A stretch of DNA of 29,679 nt from a virus, in the IMG/VR virus record IMGVR_UViG_3300030102_002068, positions 493 through 30,171 of that record. One strand, 5' to 3'. Below the pieces are notes generated by a model. It was given only the letters and a program-made list of their open reading frames with translations. It was not told the DNA's origin and did not search any database. Each line of letters opens with the position of its first letter. Positions within the stretch are counted from its first letter, which is position 1. The position numbers were made by a program, and so were the translations under genes. This document shows, one piece after another, positions 10,101-15,421 of the stretch.

Positions 10101-11066
10101 GTTCCAATCTGCTAGAGATTTAACATTTACATCGGCCTCATAGTCCAATATACCAGTTGCAAGGGCTAACTCTCTTGCGTCAGCATCAAAAATATTAATG
10201 CCACTTGTGCCTATTCGACTTGTTATTCTTTCAGCATCTCTTTGTGTTTGTTTTATGTTTCTCTTGTCGAATGCCGCAGGACCAGGAATAAACACTCCAT
10301 TGCCTAAGTCCAAAACCGAAGGAGCTCCTACGAAAACATCACTGCCTGGATTCATTCTGTAATATTCAGAGTCAACTACTCCATTTGCACCTGTTCTTAT
10401 ATTCGTAGATGAAATCATTGGAGTAACAAGAGACATCATGTTTTTAGGCATGCCACTTTCATCGAAGTAGTTTGATATTGGGCTAAACCCCGTGGGGCTG
10501 TCCTGACTATATCCTAATGATTGATTAGACACAAAAGTGCCGTCCTCCATCTCAGTGTAGTCAACCTTCGGTGCAAAATTATATTTAGACAATAAGTTTC
10601 TCTGCGCTATAGCTCTGTCTATCCCAGTTGAGTTATTGAATTCTTCTAGAGATTTTAGTTGAAATTGCTCATACTCCGCAACGTTTGAGTGTATTGGAGC
10701 TGATTCTAGGCTTCTTATAATAGGCTCATTTTCTCTCCCATTGTTATTATACTTTTGCATTACGGGATTTAAAAACAAACTGTTTATACCACCCATAAAA
10801 CTTGCGGCCAAAGCTTCTGAATTTACCAAATCTGGCTCATCGTCAATCCCCGCCATATAATTACTATAACTGTTTGCATCACGCCTAGCCTTAAACATTC
10901 TCATGTTATAGTCGAGTCGCTGAGCAGGAGTCATTTTAAGGAACATCATGTTCCTCATATGTTCAATCGACCGAGAGGGTTTTGGCGACTCGACGGTAGA
11001 ACCTTCGCCTGACGTACCTTCCTCTCCTTCCCCAGGGATGTTATTTAAGTTGTTTTCTTCAATCAT
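1155..11066 (-). CDS. Giant polyvalent internal virion / ejection protein with zincin-like region
   Basis: A 3303-residue protein, the last gene of the virion operon. The ATG lies 8 bases inside the end of the 582-residue gene. Visible parts: an acidic, glycine-rich N-terminus; a hydrophobic Gly/Ala-rich stretch at about 880-930 that could touch membrane; a metallopeptidase-like region with HEVFE at 1317-1321; two about-97-residue related modules near 1568-1605 and 1667-1702, separated by an APVTEE tandem linker; helical repeats centred on 1827, 1890 and 1979; a small beta segment near 2060-2130; and a C-terminal region (about 2655-2925) resembling the conserved domains (such as LPD38) of phage and prophage large polyvalent proteins, with another hydrophobic patch near 2900-2920. 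I see no RNA-polymerase DxDGD motif and no lysozyme domain. By position and size it most likely enters the cell with the DNA, like T7 gp16, but that role is inferred. Confidence 0.75.
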   Translation of the reverse strand: MIEENNLNNIPGEGEEGTSGEGSTVESPKPSRSIEHMRNMMFLKMTPAQRLDYNMRMFKARRDANSYSNYMAGIDDEPDLVNSEALAASFMGGINSLFLNPVMQKYNNNGRENEPIIRSLESAPIHSNVAEYEQFQLKSLEEFNNSTGIDRAIAQRNLLSKYNFAPKVDYTEMEDGTFVSNQSLGYSQDSPTGFSPISNYFDESGMPKNMMSLVTPMISSTNIRTGANGVVDSEYYRMNPGSDVFVGAPSVLDLGNGVFIPGPAAFDKRNIKQTQRDAERITSRIGTSGINIFDADARELALATGILDYEADVNVKSLADWNDEGNGTFSLTKDEFDNLDQETQNKIINSAQAYSMTPDGTISSSLSEFPKEVFLINKLMEDDEAVIIYNEEYGRITFAASQKEYQEKPLAQIENRILSENIANQLFLGNFSKDETKELEEVTNKLYGYLNMAGLFGISSEEIFQGIEALQGEDMSPEMVFAFFRDELDIAKGFDVINGLFQDFETPIDQAEFLLENTAKGYAAPFKSDVIDFIMEVQSNRKAANESYERVYQVEELLEYGAQDLFKAFTETVSGEDWVQIGEDMRDGNIFLRMKDYLFPESTRRKEELTHDAWVDISEEEMGMIFVTNYYSELLDAVSVVDFGTPFLNDKGEPILDNEGNVMTPEKLDLQRALINGIADNVNFIKSMRHTPEFAAKVLGDTLGSETYQNAVFESTLHFTKGDYLGAGGDPNSPKDYESYLENLYPEMDKKTRKEYVRSFKNNPFISTSGSFSGTENILGEAPRYVGMFLNMFIDPALSLYRYRGVDDKEASLLQMRSDAGLSNSLFNVSPYQPSGVTFRLESGAVSYNDSPLARIGRDGELLLSGSMINADFEGETGVGNTILNAVEQGTISIAAFATGGGLVGLGLRSIGMTNAVGLQMLQLGIPAFGIGLELDRNEPFWRQIGARATYATLFAGASRFVPNANALSLGIKTRFGNFGSGVGRAVGFGTGEVIQERGVETGLQDFSRALFGLEYQENFLSAVRQFTTVDGMAENGVIFLTAAVMGAASDGSTDADMSQPRNLMLAYMMASNPYEFSQLVKEYSNKGLVTLDQAAKLLQANGSIYESMKKLNGINMSVDAIGSYLLLDAKRNLLNRTKPEGYEASLEQVESDIKDLMNLNETHQKAVADNDYVIDGEVVSKEQMIEYLEAGYDGGLVYISEKDAGLAAQLDDQKTKFRMFGVSKVFIGDPEKYADQVTDLDRKTKANGDQINAIDIQIESARQSLSANFPGVKFQVHTDQGSFVSATGTNGRGAFDPEYNVIHINAAKADKTTVGHEVFEAIIFNSMNSDQAFKVDMVALANDIMNDVDADTKAQLESFVSQYESGDISRETVAQFFGIVSANTNVEAVTDKSASFFNKLSAKFGLVTEVNTDASAKSLIEAMAGDVATGRAVGEVVTIEGEPSMAMAAQEGDLGAQKNRDEAEALREKMDALGKGKKQEDGSYVFDEIPPEGLNYTEKRGGLLGLGKKQYIVTGEDYTNFNRETGNKFTDQSNIADVKDKYLKEGAGSIPMIELRALVESLVNQNDPQTAERIHNEALANNINYQLIEGDMVDIINKGYEAMGSSQRVSVETTTEEGAPVTEEAPVTEEDVSVTANEKVDNITEKIRAGEDVTYEEYKEAITLSDPETAVELYKQYVNKNDQVDADLVGTINESLEQMGSPMRIDQYGVQTNIDAEAELQAQEEMKAAVDARVEELEASIDGTNSEAELVAESDPEAPIERIQEEVKRVIDKTKERWNEEKAMGTTLEEQQYENALAYARGTKAYQEGDSETRGQIIDMVKNEMGVSLTEAQGRPEKMTGTEMVVDSYEQMKKELELQEKAGKLAVGEQQKAERDMIAKINEQFKENGIFLTPAQSKRIYDLVARTDMTNADARARVERETAKIINQNKGKVLVDQFKALRDQYKAEERAGRQGKMTQRKATATAGLDAIEMLKEAGITLSNAQTRSLMRILSTTDFTNEVQAARAEEKIDKMISDKKFKEEIAEVNSNRQKAKANVGRGKLGADPLLTNALNTLFGVNPLDVSMEEVRAIYDKDGNVMDGSELLAGEKVMYNGAEATVVMEDMDGVAIRLQDGTEINVNRDDISYTYLDRYKNMASDMSTRAKELPLNDRDVMLRQAESIFNNIDEGEIAVSEAVEKEGMSEEEAQRISNEAKENVFNYSESYKDGGEGMLAKIPNRDSRNVAGELLNLTEEDFNSLSLKDQVLLSNVMDNINNGFVSNNAFELSVKIKANKVGADIASRVSASKATDVTDMNRLSRIRAAFMNIIPSIIGGTKGVQGFYNQLLRINPKIAVDRLLGNYNNTSIFDATFGTLASADETYKAQLAGGMSKLQEASSLLSNKQGVKGVGMSFASAEQTKISRALIKALELQREWEQNPSMRGSKVFTAVEYLDARINDPNVSESERDYLTIVRDRMASVFTDGVTFDEGFENIGLTQSEKKAFDIITEVNTMNAENAASASSLYRGGSSQSFSGYTHHYVDGAGIDAEVADAMNKYSASGVSTRGGTTHGRASHRDAPSINFDAITTAHRAFNETLRDYHLTPALKQVRANINAAMSQIENEYDGDRSKFEKDERYKKLKGLQETMEQSLNRVLRVSSNMGAFNALEEIYAANVAIRLGGGMRGGIELISNAGMAGFGFGKSTAKGSAFLWKNGMFKDGRRATFLINVGSSQTGRLTTSSTIAAASAGEASTDGLGVREYGALGELAGGVYRGGQKMADYAMTVPDQALGNPIWFGSFQQKFESITGRPMTTEDVNKIIDNDEAFMRENKNAIERARNFADKKSIQQSATISSFLGKESFKGSAEGAERGVGRAANSFMRNFVSYEYETVTQAIQAGIKNGDMTKQEAVGILAGSLFRMSFYTAGTKAIIPQVVGYFFGDDEDEAVEDATFDEEKGLYFFENYADVPEDIRELKEVKATGSGYAVSEEDLNAWAESKSELTMQQMLRGVGQSILFGAKGGGGGLSDQLVSFVFHQAVEEEYIASLLGTYDPETQTYKDYEHSVNYSRLGTLVDKISEGKEVDVESEIFGILAPQLGVSAERLETFFSLESEIGRINSKLEEVDEDGNFVIKDEKKRMELEERRDSLRQSRTDVVLYSLSNYALQIPGFIDYVQIVMDDAKENLYGGGEVKYPTKEEEDKTYEPSLAPLNKKDIPNVINTVGNRTEAVKYMLDYKSPHHSSTTIQDEIIAFELYGLDAWSNTYGKNVFDPSTITTSSKDGPYANFINTEIGREELLLGIYSKLIEEDRIEEANDIAKIIARDY
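6173..6208 (-). repeat. Perfect 18-bp tandem duplication in the giant gene
   Basis: Two identical adjacent copies of an 18-base unit (plus strand CCTCCTCAGTTACAGGAG), encoding APVTEE twice, followed by a weaker related stretch (TTEEG). It lies in the acidic linker between two related modules of the giant protein and probably arose by slippage. Confidence 0.8.
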
Positions 11067-12807
11067 TAGTTATAAGCTTTGATTGGTACTGTTCTTGTAT
11101 CAGTGCGTCTATTTGTGATGAAGTAGCATCTACAGGTATTACTGCAAGCTCATTATCCTTATTATCCCTGACGACATAATCACTGCCCTCAATACTAGTT
11201 TTTAGAGTTCCATCTACTCCTTTTTGATACGCCAAAGCAATAAATGCTCTATTAAGTATTGCCTCGTTAATTATTCTTATTTTATCTGGGTCGTCTCCAG
11301 CGTCTTCCCACTTATCGCCCCATCCTAAGTTAGGAGCAGGAACATCAAGCCTAACAGGTTTACCATCCTCCGTTTTCATGTATGCATTGACTTCACCACC
11401 TGACGAACTTTCAAAGTTGCTTGAACTTCCACCACCCTTAGGTGCTTTGGCCATCCCTGACATGTTGTCTGTAGCATATGAGCCATCTGCGTGCCCCCTG
11501 TAAACCTCGTTATGATATTGACCTGCCCCTACTTGCGTGGCAATAGAAGCGAAGAGCTGCTCTCTGTTCCCGCCGTCTCTAGTAAGACTGGTTCCCTGCG
11601 CACCTACAGTCATATCAATAAAATCTCCTGAGTCGTCAACGCTTATGTCTAAGCCTGTGGCTGATGCCACGGCGTTTAGAGAAGCAGGGTTTCCTGTAGC
11701 AAGGAAGTCGTCTAGACTTTGGTAAATTAAACTTAATTGGTCTCTCTTTGGTTTTTCTGGGCTTCTTGGCTTCTCCTTAAATTCCATTGTTTTCGTTGTC
11801 TGAACATCTATTGCATCCGACAAGAACTCAACAGCCTTGGCCCTAACCTCTTGCCAACCCTTACTATCCATAGCTGGAACAAGATTGCCCCCTTGGTTTA
11901 TAAACACAAGCGCATTGGGGTCATCCATTTTCGACTCGTCCGTGGTGTATCTATCAAAAATATCTTCTTGAAGATGGTCAGAAGCCATTGATTGTAGTTT
12001 TGATGGGCTATCAACTATTGAACTAATAAAGTCTTCCTTCGCAGGCTGATAAGCTGCGTTAAACTGCTCGCTAGTTTCATTTAATCTAATATTTCCTTGG
12101 GTTACCGCCCCTATCTCATCGACAAATGCTGTTACATCAGAAAAGTAGTCATATGCGGTAAACATCTGCTGACTCATATTTATCAGATTACCCATTGACT
12201 GAAGGCTATTAGTCTCGTATGGCATAGTAGGGTCTCCAGTGGTAAACACAACCCCTCCTGTACCATCTTTACCTATAACCAATTCTGTGCCCCCAAAGTC
12301 CATATATCTACCCGTATGCTGAGTAAGCCACTCATCACCTTTACTAAGTATCGAGCCCCCATCTATTGGGTTCCCTTCCTCATCAACACCCATTCTCATC
12401 TGCTCTCTCTTAGTAACAGCCTGATTGTATTGAGTGGTGTAGTTCTTAAAGTTGGTTACCGTGCCCTCTGTGTTTGATAGATTTCTCTTAAACTGAGCCA
12501 CTGAAATCTGTCCACTCTTTAGGAGTTTCTCTTGAGTCAGTAGGTATTGCCTCATATTGTTGGCGCCCTCAAACATCCAGTTATTAAACTCAACGTCCAT
12601 CCCAACGTCTAAGTTGTCCATAGTGGCAAGCGTCGTAGATATGTTCTTATCTATCTCTGCTTTTGCCGCCATTCTGCGGTCACGCTCTATATTGATAAAG
12701 TCTACGAACTTACCCGTAATCTCAGACCAATCTATTACGTCCTTACTTACATCTCTAGGAGCCCTAGTGAAAAAGTCTAATTGTTGAAAGTTTTGATTTA
12801 TTGCCAC
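11059..12807 (-). CDS. Probable internal virion protein (582 aa)
   Basis: 582 residues, with no domain I recognise. The first half is helical and charged (a Lys/Glu/Gln-rich stretch near 90-130), and there is a Gly/Ser-rich linker near 450-470. No signal peptide or clear membrane span. The start is a GTG at 12805-12807 whose G is the last base of the upstream TAG, giving a TAGTG junction; no better ATG lies nearby, since the next methionine is about 45 residues in. The TGA lies 8 bases inside the giant gene. Sitting between a small amphipathic protein and a giant one, it is the middle member of a three-gene set that recalls T7 gp14-gp15-gp16. A role as an ejected core protein is inference from this arrangement only. 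Confidence 0.75.
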   Translation of the reverse strand: MAINQNFQQLDFFTRAPRDVSKDVIDWSEITGKFVDFINIERDRRMAAKAEIDKNISTTLATMDNLDVGMDVEFNNWMFEGANNMRQYLLTQEKLLKSGQISVAQFKRNLSNTEGTVTNFKNYTTQYNQAVTKREQMRMGVDEEGNPIDGGSILSKGDEWLTQHTGRYMDFGGTELVIGKDGTGGVVFTTGDPTMPYETNSLQSMGNLINMSQQMFTAYDYFSDVTAFVDEIGAVTQGNIRLNETSEQFNAAYQPAKEDFISSIVDSPSKLQSMASDHLQEDIFDRYTTDESKMDDPNALVFINQGGNLVPAMDSKGWQEVRAKAVEFLSDAIDVQTTKTMEFKEKPRSPEKPKRDQLSLIYQSLDDFLATGNPASLNAVASATGLDISVDDSGDFIDMTVGAQGTSLTRDGGNREQLFASIATQVGAGQYHNEVYRGHADGSYATDNMSGMAKAPKGGGSSSNFESSSGGEVNAYMKTEDGKPVRLDVPAPNLGWGDKWEDAGDDPDKIRIINEAILNRAFIALAYQKGVDGTLKTSIEGSDYVVRDNKDNELAVIPVDATSSQIDALIQEQYQSKLITND

Positions 12808-13640
12808 TATATGTCTTTATCGGTTTCTGATGCCTGCGATATAAATTGATTATTATACGCCTCTGTTCCATATAGAGGGATTCCTGGAGCTAAAGCATCA
12901 GCTGCGCCAAATAGACCTGAAACCCCTGCAGCCAAGTTTTGCTGTCTAGACGCTCTTAATCCCTCTGCTCGCTCTCTTAAGAACTGAGATTCGCCACCAT
13001 ATAGACCCGCCATCTGCTGCGCTACGTTCTGCTTCTCTTGAATTATAGCCTCATCTCTAGCTTGTATCTGCTTGGCTTGTTCAGCCGCTAATCCAAACTG
13101 CTGTGCCGCTACTCCACTCTGAATGGCTTGTGCGGTTGCCTGAGCAGCCCTTGGGCCTGCGGCTTGTGCCGCATCAGTTTGCTGTGCCGCCGCTACTTGA
13201 GTACCCCTCATTGCTTCGTCAAAAGCCATATTGTTAATCCTTAACTCTTCTGATTCGAGCTTGCCAATCTCAGCAATGGCCTTGTTCATCATCCTCTGAG
13301 ATTTCATCTCATCCTGCTGAGCCTGCCTCTTGTCTTTTATTGCCCTAGCGAAATTTACGATTCCCCCTATGACAGAGGATGCCGCGCCAATAATAGGCAT
13401 TGCCGTTCCTACGGCGCCACTAATCTTGTCTAGTAGGCCTACAGGATTAGTTGTTACAGGGTTAGCGCTACCAGAAAGGCCAGAGGCGCCAATGTTTTGA
13501 AGCCCTAAACCGCCACCAAGTTGAGTATTGTTTTGTAGCTGTTGACCGAATGAAAGGCCTCCACCCCCGCCGAGTGAGCCACTAGTCATATCGGGTATGG
13601 TTATTTTAGTGCCATCGGCTAATGTTATTTCGTTTGGCAT
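12807..13640 (-). CDS. Probable small internal virion / ejection protein (277 aa)
   Basis: 277 residues. The N-terminal 65 are rich in Gly, Asn, Gln and Leu. Residues about 75-100 are a hydrophobic, Gly/Ala-rich segment that could span or insert in a membrane, followed by a basic patch (KDKRQ). A long Ala/Gln-rich helical region (about 105-240) looks like a coiled coil. This design (one hydrophobic helix plus Ala/Gln-rich coiled coil) is typical of small podoviral ejection proteins such as T7 gp14 or P22 gp7, but I see no specific sequence match. The ATG is at 13638-13640 and the gene ends in TAG overlapping the GTG of the next gene. The 32-base gap upstream holds a perfect inverted repeat and a promoter-like box, so this cassette may have its own transcription start. 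Confidence 0.75.
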   Translation of the reverse strand: MPNEITLADGTKITIPDMTSGSLGGGGGLSFGQQLQNNTQLGGGLGLQNIGASGLSGSANPVTTNPVGLLDKISGAVGTAMPIIGAASSVIGGIVNFARAIKDKRQAQQDEMKSQRMMNKAIAEIGKLESEELRINNMAFDEAMRGTQVAAAQQTDAAQAAGPRAAQATAQAIQSGVAAQQFGLAAEQAKQIQARDEAIIQEKQNVAQQMAGLYGGESQFLRERAEGLRASRQQNLAAGVSGLFGAADALAPGIPLYGTEAYNNQFISQASETDKDI

Positions 13641-13646
13641 AGAAAA

Positions 13647-13667
13647 AGTATATTTTACAAATATACT
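13647..13667 (-). repeat. Perfect 9-bp inverted repeat in the gap before the 277-aa gene
   Basis: AGTATATTT, a three-base centre and AAATATACT form a perfect dyad filling most of the 32-base gap between the 289-residue and 277-residue genes. The stem is almost all A/T and no T-run follows on the minus strand, so it is not a standard terminator. The TATATTTG promoter candidate lies inside it, so it could be an operator-like site, a weak hairpin in the leader, or chance in AT-rich DNA. Confidence 0.5.
13658..13665 (-). promoter_or_regulatory. Candidate -7 element (TATATTTG) ahead of the ejection-protein cassette
   Basis: On the minus strand TATATTTG matches the TAnnTTTG -7 consensus of Bacteroidota primary-sigma promoters, 17 bases before the ATG of the 277-residue gene. 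I see no TTG at the expected -33 distance, so this is a half-match. The same eight bases occur in the gap before the 104-residue gene. Confidence 0.3.
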
Positions 13668-13672
13668 AAAAA

Positions 13673-14542
13673 CTACGGCTTACTCTCCATATAGTCGGCT
13701 TCTACGGCATATACTTCAGCCCTAGATGTTGTGTTTAAACTTAGGTCTATTTCCATAATGTGACCTGTAATACCCGCAGATTCATTTTCACTAGGCCTTG
13801 CAGCAACAGATATGTAGTCTCCAGGCGCAGGTGGAGGAGGCGGAAATGGAACTGAATAGTCAACAAACAACTCTATCGCCACCTTGTCTTTTCTGTTAAT
13901 TATTTTGGTAATACTCCCTGTTTGACCTCTGTTTACGTAGACCAAATCATTAAACCTTATAGATGGGTTTATTGGGAATCCTAACTCATACTGAATAACA
14001 GTGTTAGATATTGGGTTCTCAGGCGTGTATCCAATAACACTTGTCTCGCCTGTAGGTGTGCCCACAAAATAACTTACCGAAGCAGGAGCCGTACCCACAC
14101 CCTTAAAGAATCTAACATTATCGTCGTATCCAACCTGCTTTATGTACGCAAAGTGTGCGTTCTCCTTCTTAACAAAGGTCACTGTAGTTCCTGAGTTCAT
14201 ATCAGTCTCAAGGCTAGTCCCAAGGTTAGAAGACGCATCAACCTCTGCCAAAGCTCTAATGGCTTTAAACACTTTAGATGTTATGGGTGTTCCATTAAAA
14301 CAAGTCTTTACTCTTGGCGTCACATATGGGAAAATTGACCCATCACCATCTATAGACTCCTCTAGGTAAAATGTAGCCCTCCCATTAGTGTCTGTATTGT
14401 GAATATTTAGGTTGCCATTCTTAAATGAAAAAAAATCGCTATTCATCCCAGTCATATACTCAGGATAGAACGAGTAAAAGGAAACCCATCCGCCCACATT
14501 GTCATCCGATGATGTTGGTGTATATGTAACTGTATATGCCAT
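13673..14542 (-). CDS. Hypothetical tail-type virion protein (289 aa)
   Basis: 289 residues, predominantly beta-type sequence with many Thr, Ser, Asn and Gly. The N-terminus (MAYTVTYTPTSSDDN, then GGWVSFYSFYPEYM and FFSFKNGNL) resembles a segment I recall from structural proteins of Bacteroidota podoviruses, but I cannot name the family with certainty. A PFPPPPPAP run near residue 235 separates the body from a short C-terminal domain. No signal peptide or membrane helix. The ATG shares a base with the amidase stop (TAATG), so translation is probably coupled; the gene ends in TAG. Position after the tail-hub and amidase genes suggests a tail or muzzle-associated part. It could also be an adhesin-related protein. 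Confidence 0.75.
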   Translation of the reverse strand: MAYTVTYTPTSSDDNVGGWVSFYSFYPEYMTGMNSDFFSFKNGNLNIHNTDTNGRATFYLEESIDGDGSIFPYVTPRVKTCFNGTPITSKVFKAIRALAEVDASSNLGTSLETDMNSGTTVTFVKKENAHFAYIKQVGYDDNVRFFKGVGTAPASVSYFVGTPTGETSVIGYTPENPISNTVIQYELGFPINPSIRFNDLVYVNRGQTGSITKIINRKDKVAIELFVDYSVPFPPPPPAPGDYISVAARPSENESAGITGHIMEIDLSLNTTSRAEVYAVEADYMESKP

Positions 14543-15420
14543 TATAGTTCTGTTAACATGATTAGTAATTCTTCCTGAGGGAACATATCACTCTTACCCT
14601 TGTTGGTGTTAGAATGCGACAGAAGACCCTTAATTTGCCCGTAGTACGCTTTCTCGTTCCATTCGAAGGCATCAGCCCCCTTTTCTTTTATAAGGGCAGG
14701 AAGGCCCTCTCTGACGTTTATGTTGTCTCTGTCCGCAATGAATAATATCAACTTCCGTAGTGACTCAATCTGAGCATCAGAATATCTATGCCAATTCTTA
14801 TACCCCTTGAACTCCTTTGCTAACTCGACTCTGTGGTCTTCGTGAACAGTATGTCCAGCATATGTCTTGCCATTATTTAGATATCCAAAGTTGCACACCT
14901 CAATACCTACGCTGTTTTTATGCATTTTGTGCTTTCCGTTTTTACCTAAATGCCAAGCATAGCCTCCGTCGGGGATACACTTCACAATCTCACCATCGTA
15001 TTGCGAATCATCGTTAAATATAGATGGGCCACCCAAAACAAACTCGGTTGCAATTCGCCCTCTGTCGTCTCTGCCCCAATGGTCAATAGTGCGGTATGGG
15101 TTATGCCATCCTGCTGTGTGGTGAATAAATAGCCACTCTTTTTTAGTTGGGCCTTTAAGGTATTGACCCTTAGGTAGTATATGGTGGTTAATAACAATTC
15201 CGTGTTGACTGTCTAGTGACTCTTGAATATCTGTAGTTAGTCCAAACAACTCAGCCCAAGTCTTAGGGCCCACAATACCATCAACATCCAAGTCCTCTTC
15301 TCGCTGAAACCTCATAACCTTAGCCTCTGTTATAGGGCCAAAGATGCCATCAGCCTCAATGCCGAGCTCCTTCTGAATCTGTTTTACTTCTTCTCCTGTA
15401 TGTCCTTTTCTTATTAGCAT
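14542..15420 (-). CDS. N-acetylmuramoyl-L-alanine amidase with peptidoglycan-binding domain
   Basis: A 292-residue cell-wall hydrolase. Residues 1-60 form a PG_binding_1 domain, with the typical repeat DGIFGP (24-29) and DGIVGPKTW (47-55). Residues about 90-285 form an Amidase_2 (AmpD / T7-lysozyme-like) zinc amidase that cuts the bond between MurNAc and L-Ala. FIHHTAG gives the first zinc histidine (H100), GGYAWHLG (152-159) lines the site, and SH-x5-GKSD gives H269, K276 and D278 as expected for the second histidine, catalytic lysine and zinc aspartate. No signal peptide. The ATG is one base after the TAA of the tail-hub gene, and the TAA overlaps the next ATG. It could be a virion-borne hydrolase or the endolysin; no holin or spanin is seen in the window. 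Confidence 0.92.
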   Translation of the reverse strand: MLIRKGHTGEEVKQIQKELGIEADGIFGPITEAKVMRFQREEDLDVDGIVGPKTWAELFGLTTDIQESLDSQHGIVINHHILPKGQYLKGPTKKEWLFIHHTAGWHNPYRTIDHWGRDDRGRIATEFVLGGPSIFNDDSQYDGEIVKCIPDGGYAWHLGKNGKHKMHKNSVGIEVCNFGYLNNGKTYAGHTVHEDHRVELAKEFKGYKNWHRYSDAQIESLRKLILFIADRDNINVREGLPALIKEKGADAFEWNEKAYYGQIKGLLSHSNTNKGKSDMFPQEELLIMLTEL

Positions 15421-15421
15421 A

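Noticed and set aside
1155-11066. Virion RNA polymerase hidden in the giant protein
   Set aside because: I looked for a DxDGD-type catalytic motif; the nearest string (EYDGDRSK near residue 2590) is in a charged helical context and does not look like the polymerase barrel.
12805-13675. Stop-codon recoding (TAG read as an amino acid), known in some crAss-like phages
   Set aside because: After each of the two TAG stops the frame meets TAA within a few codons, and the next genes start correctly, so TAG acts as a normal stop.
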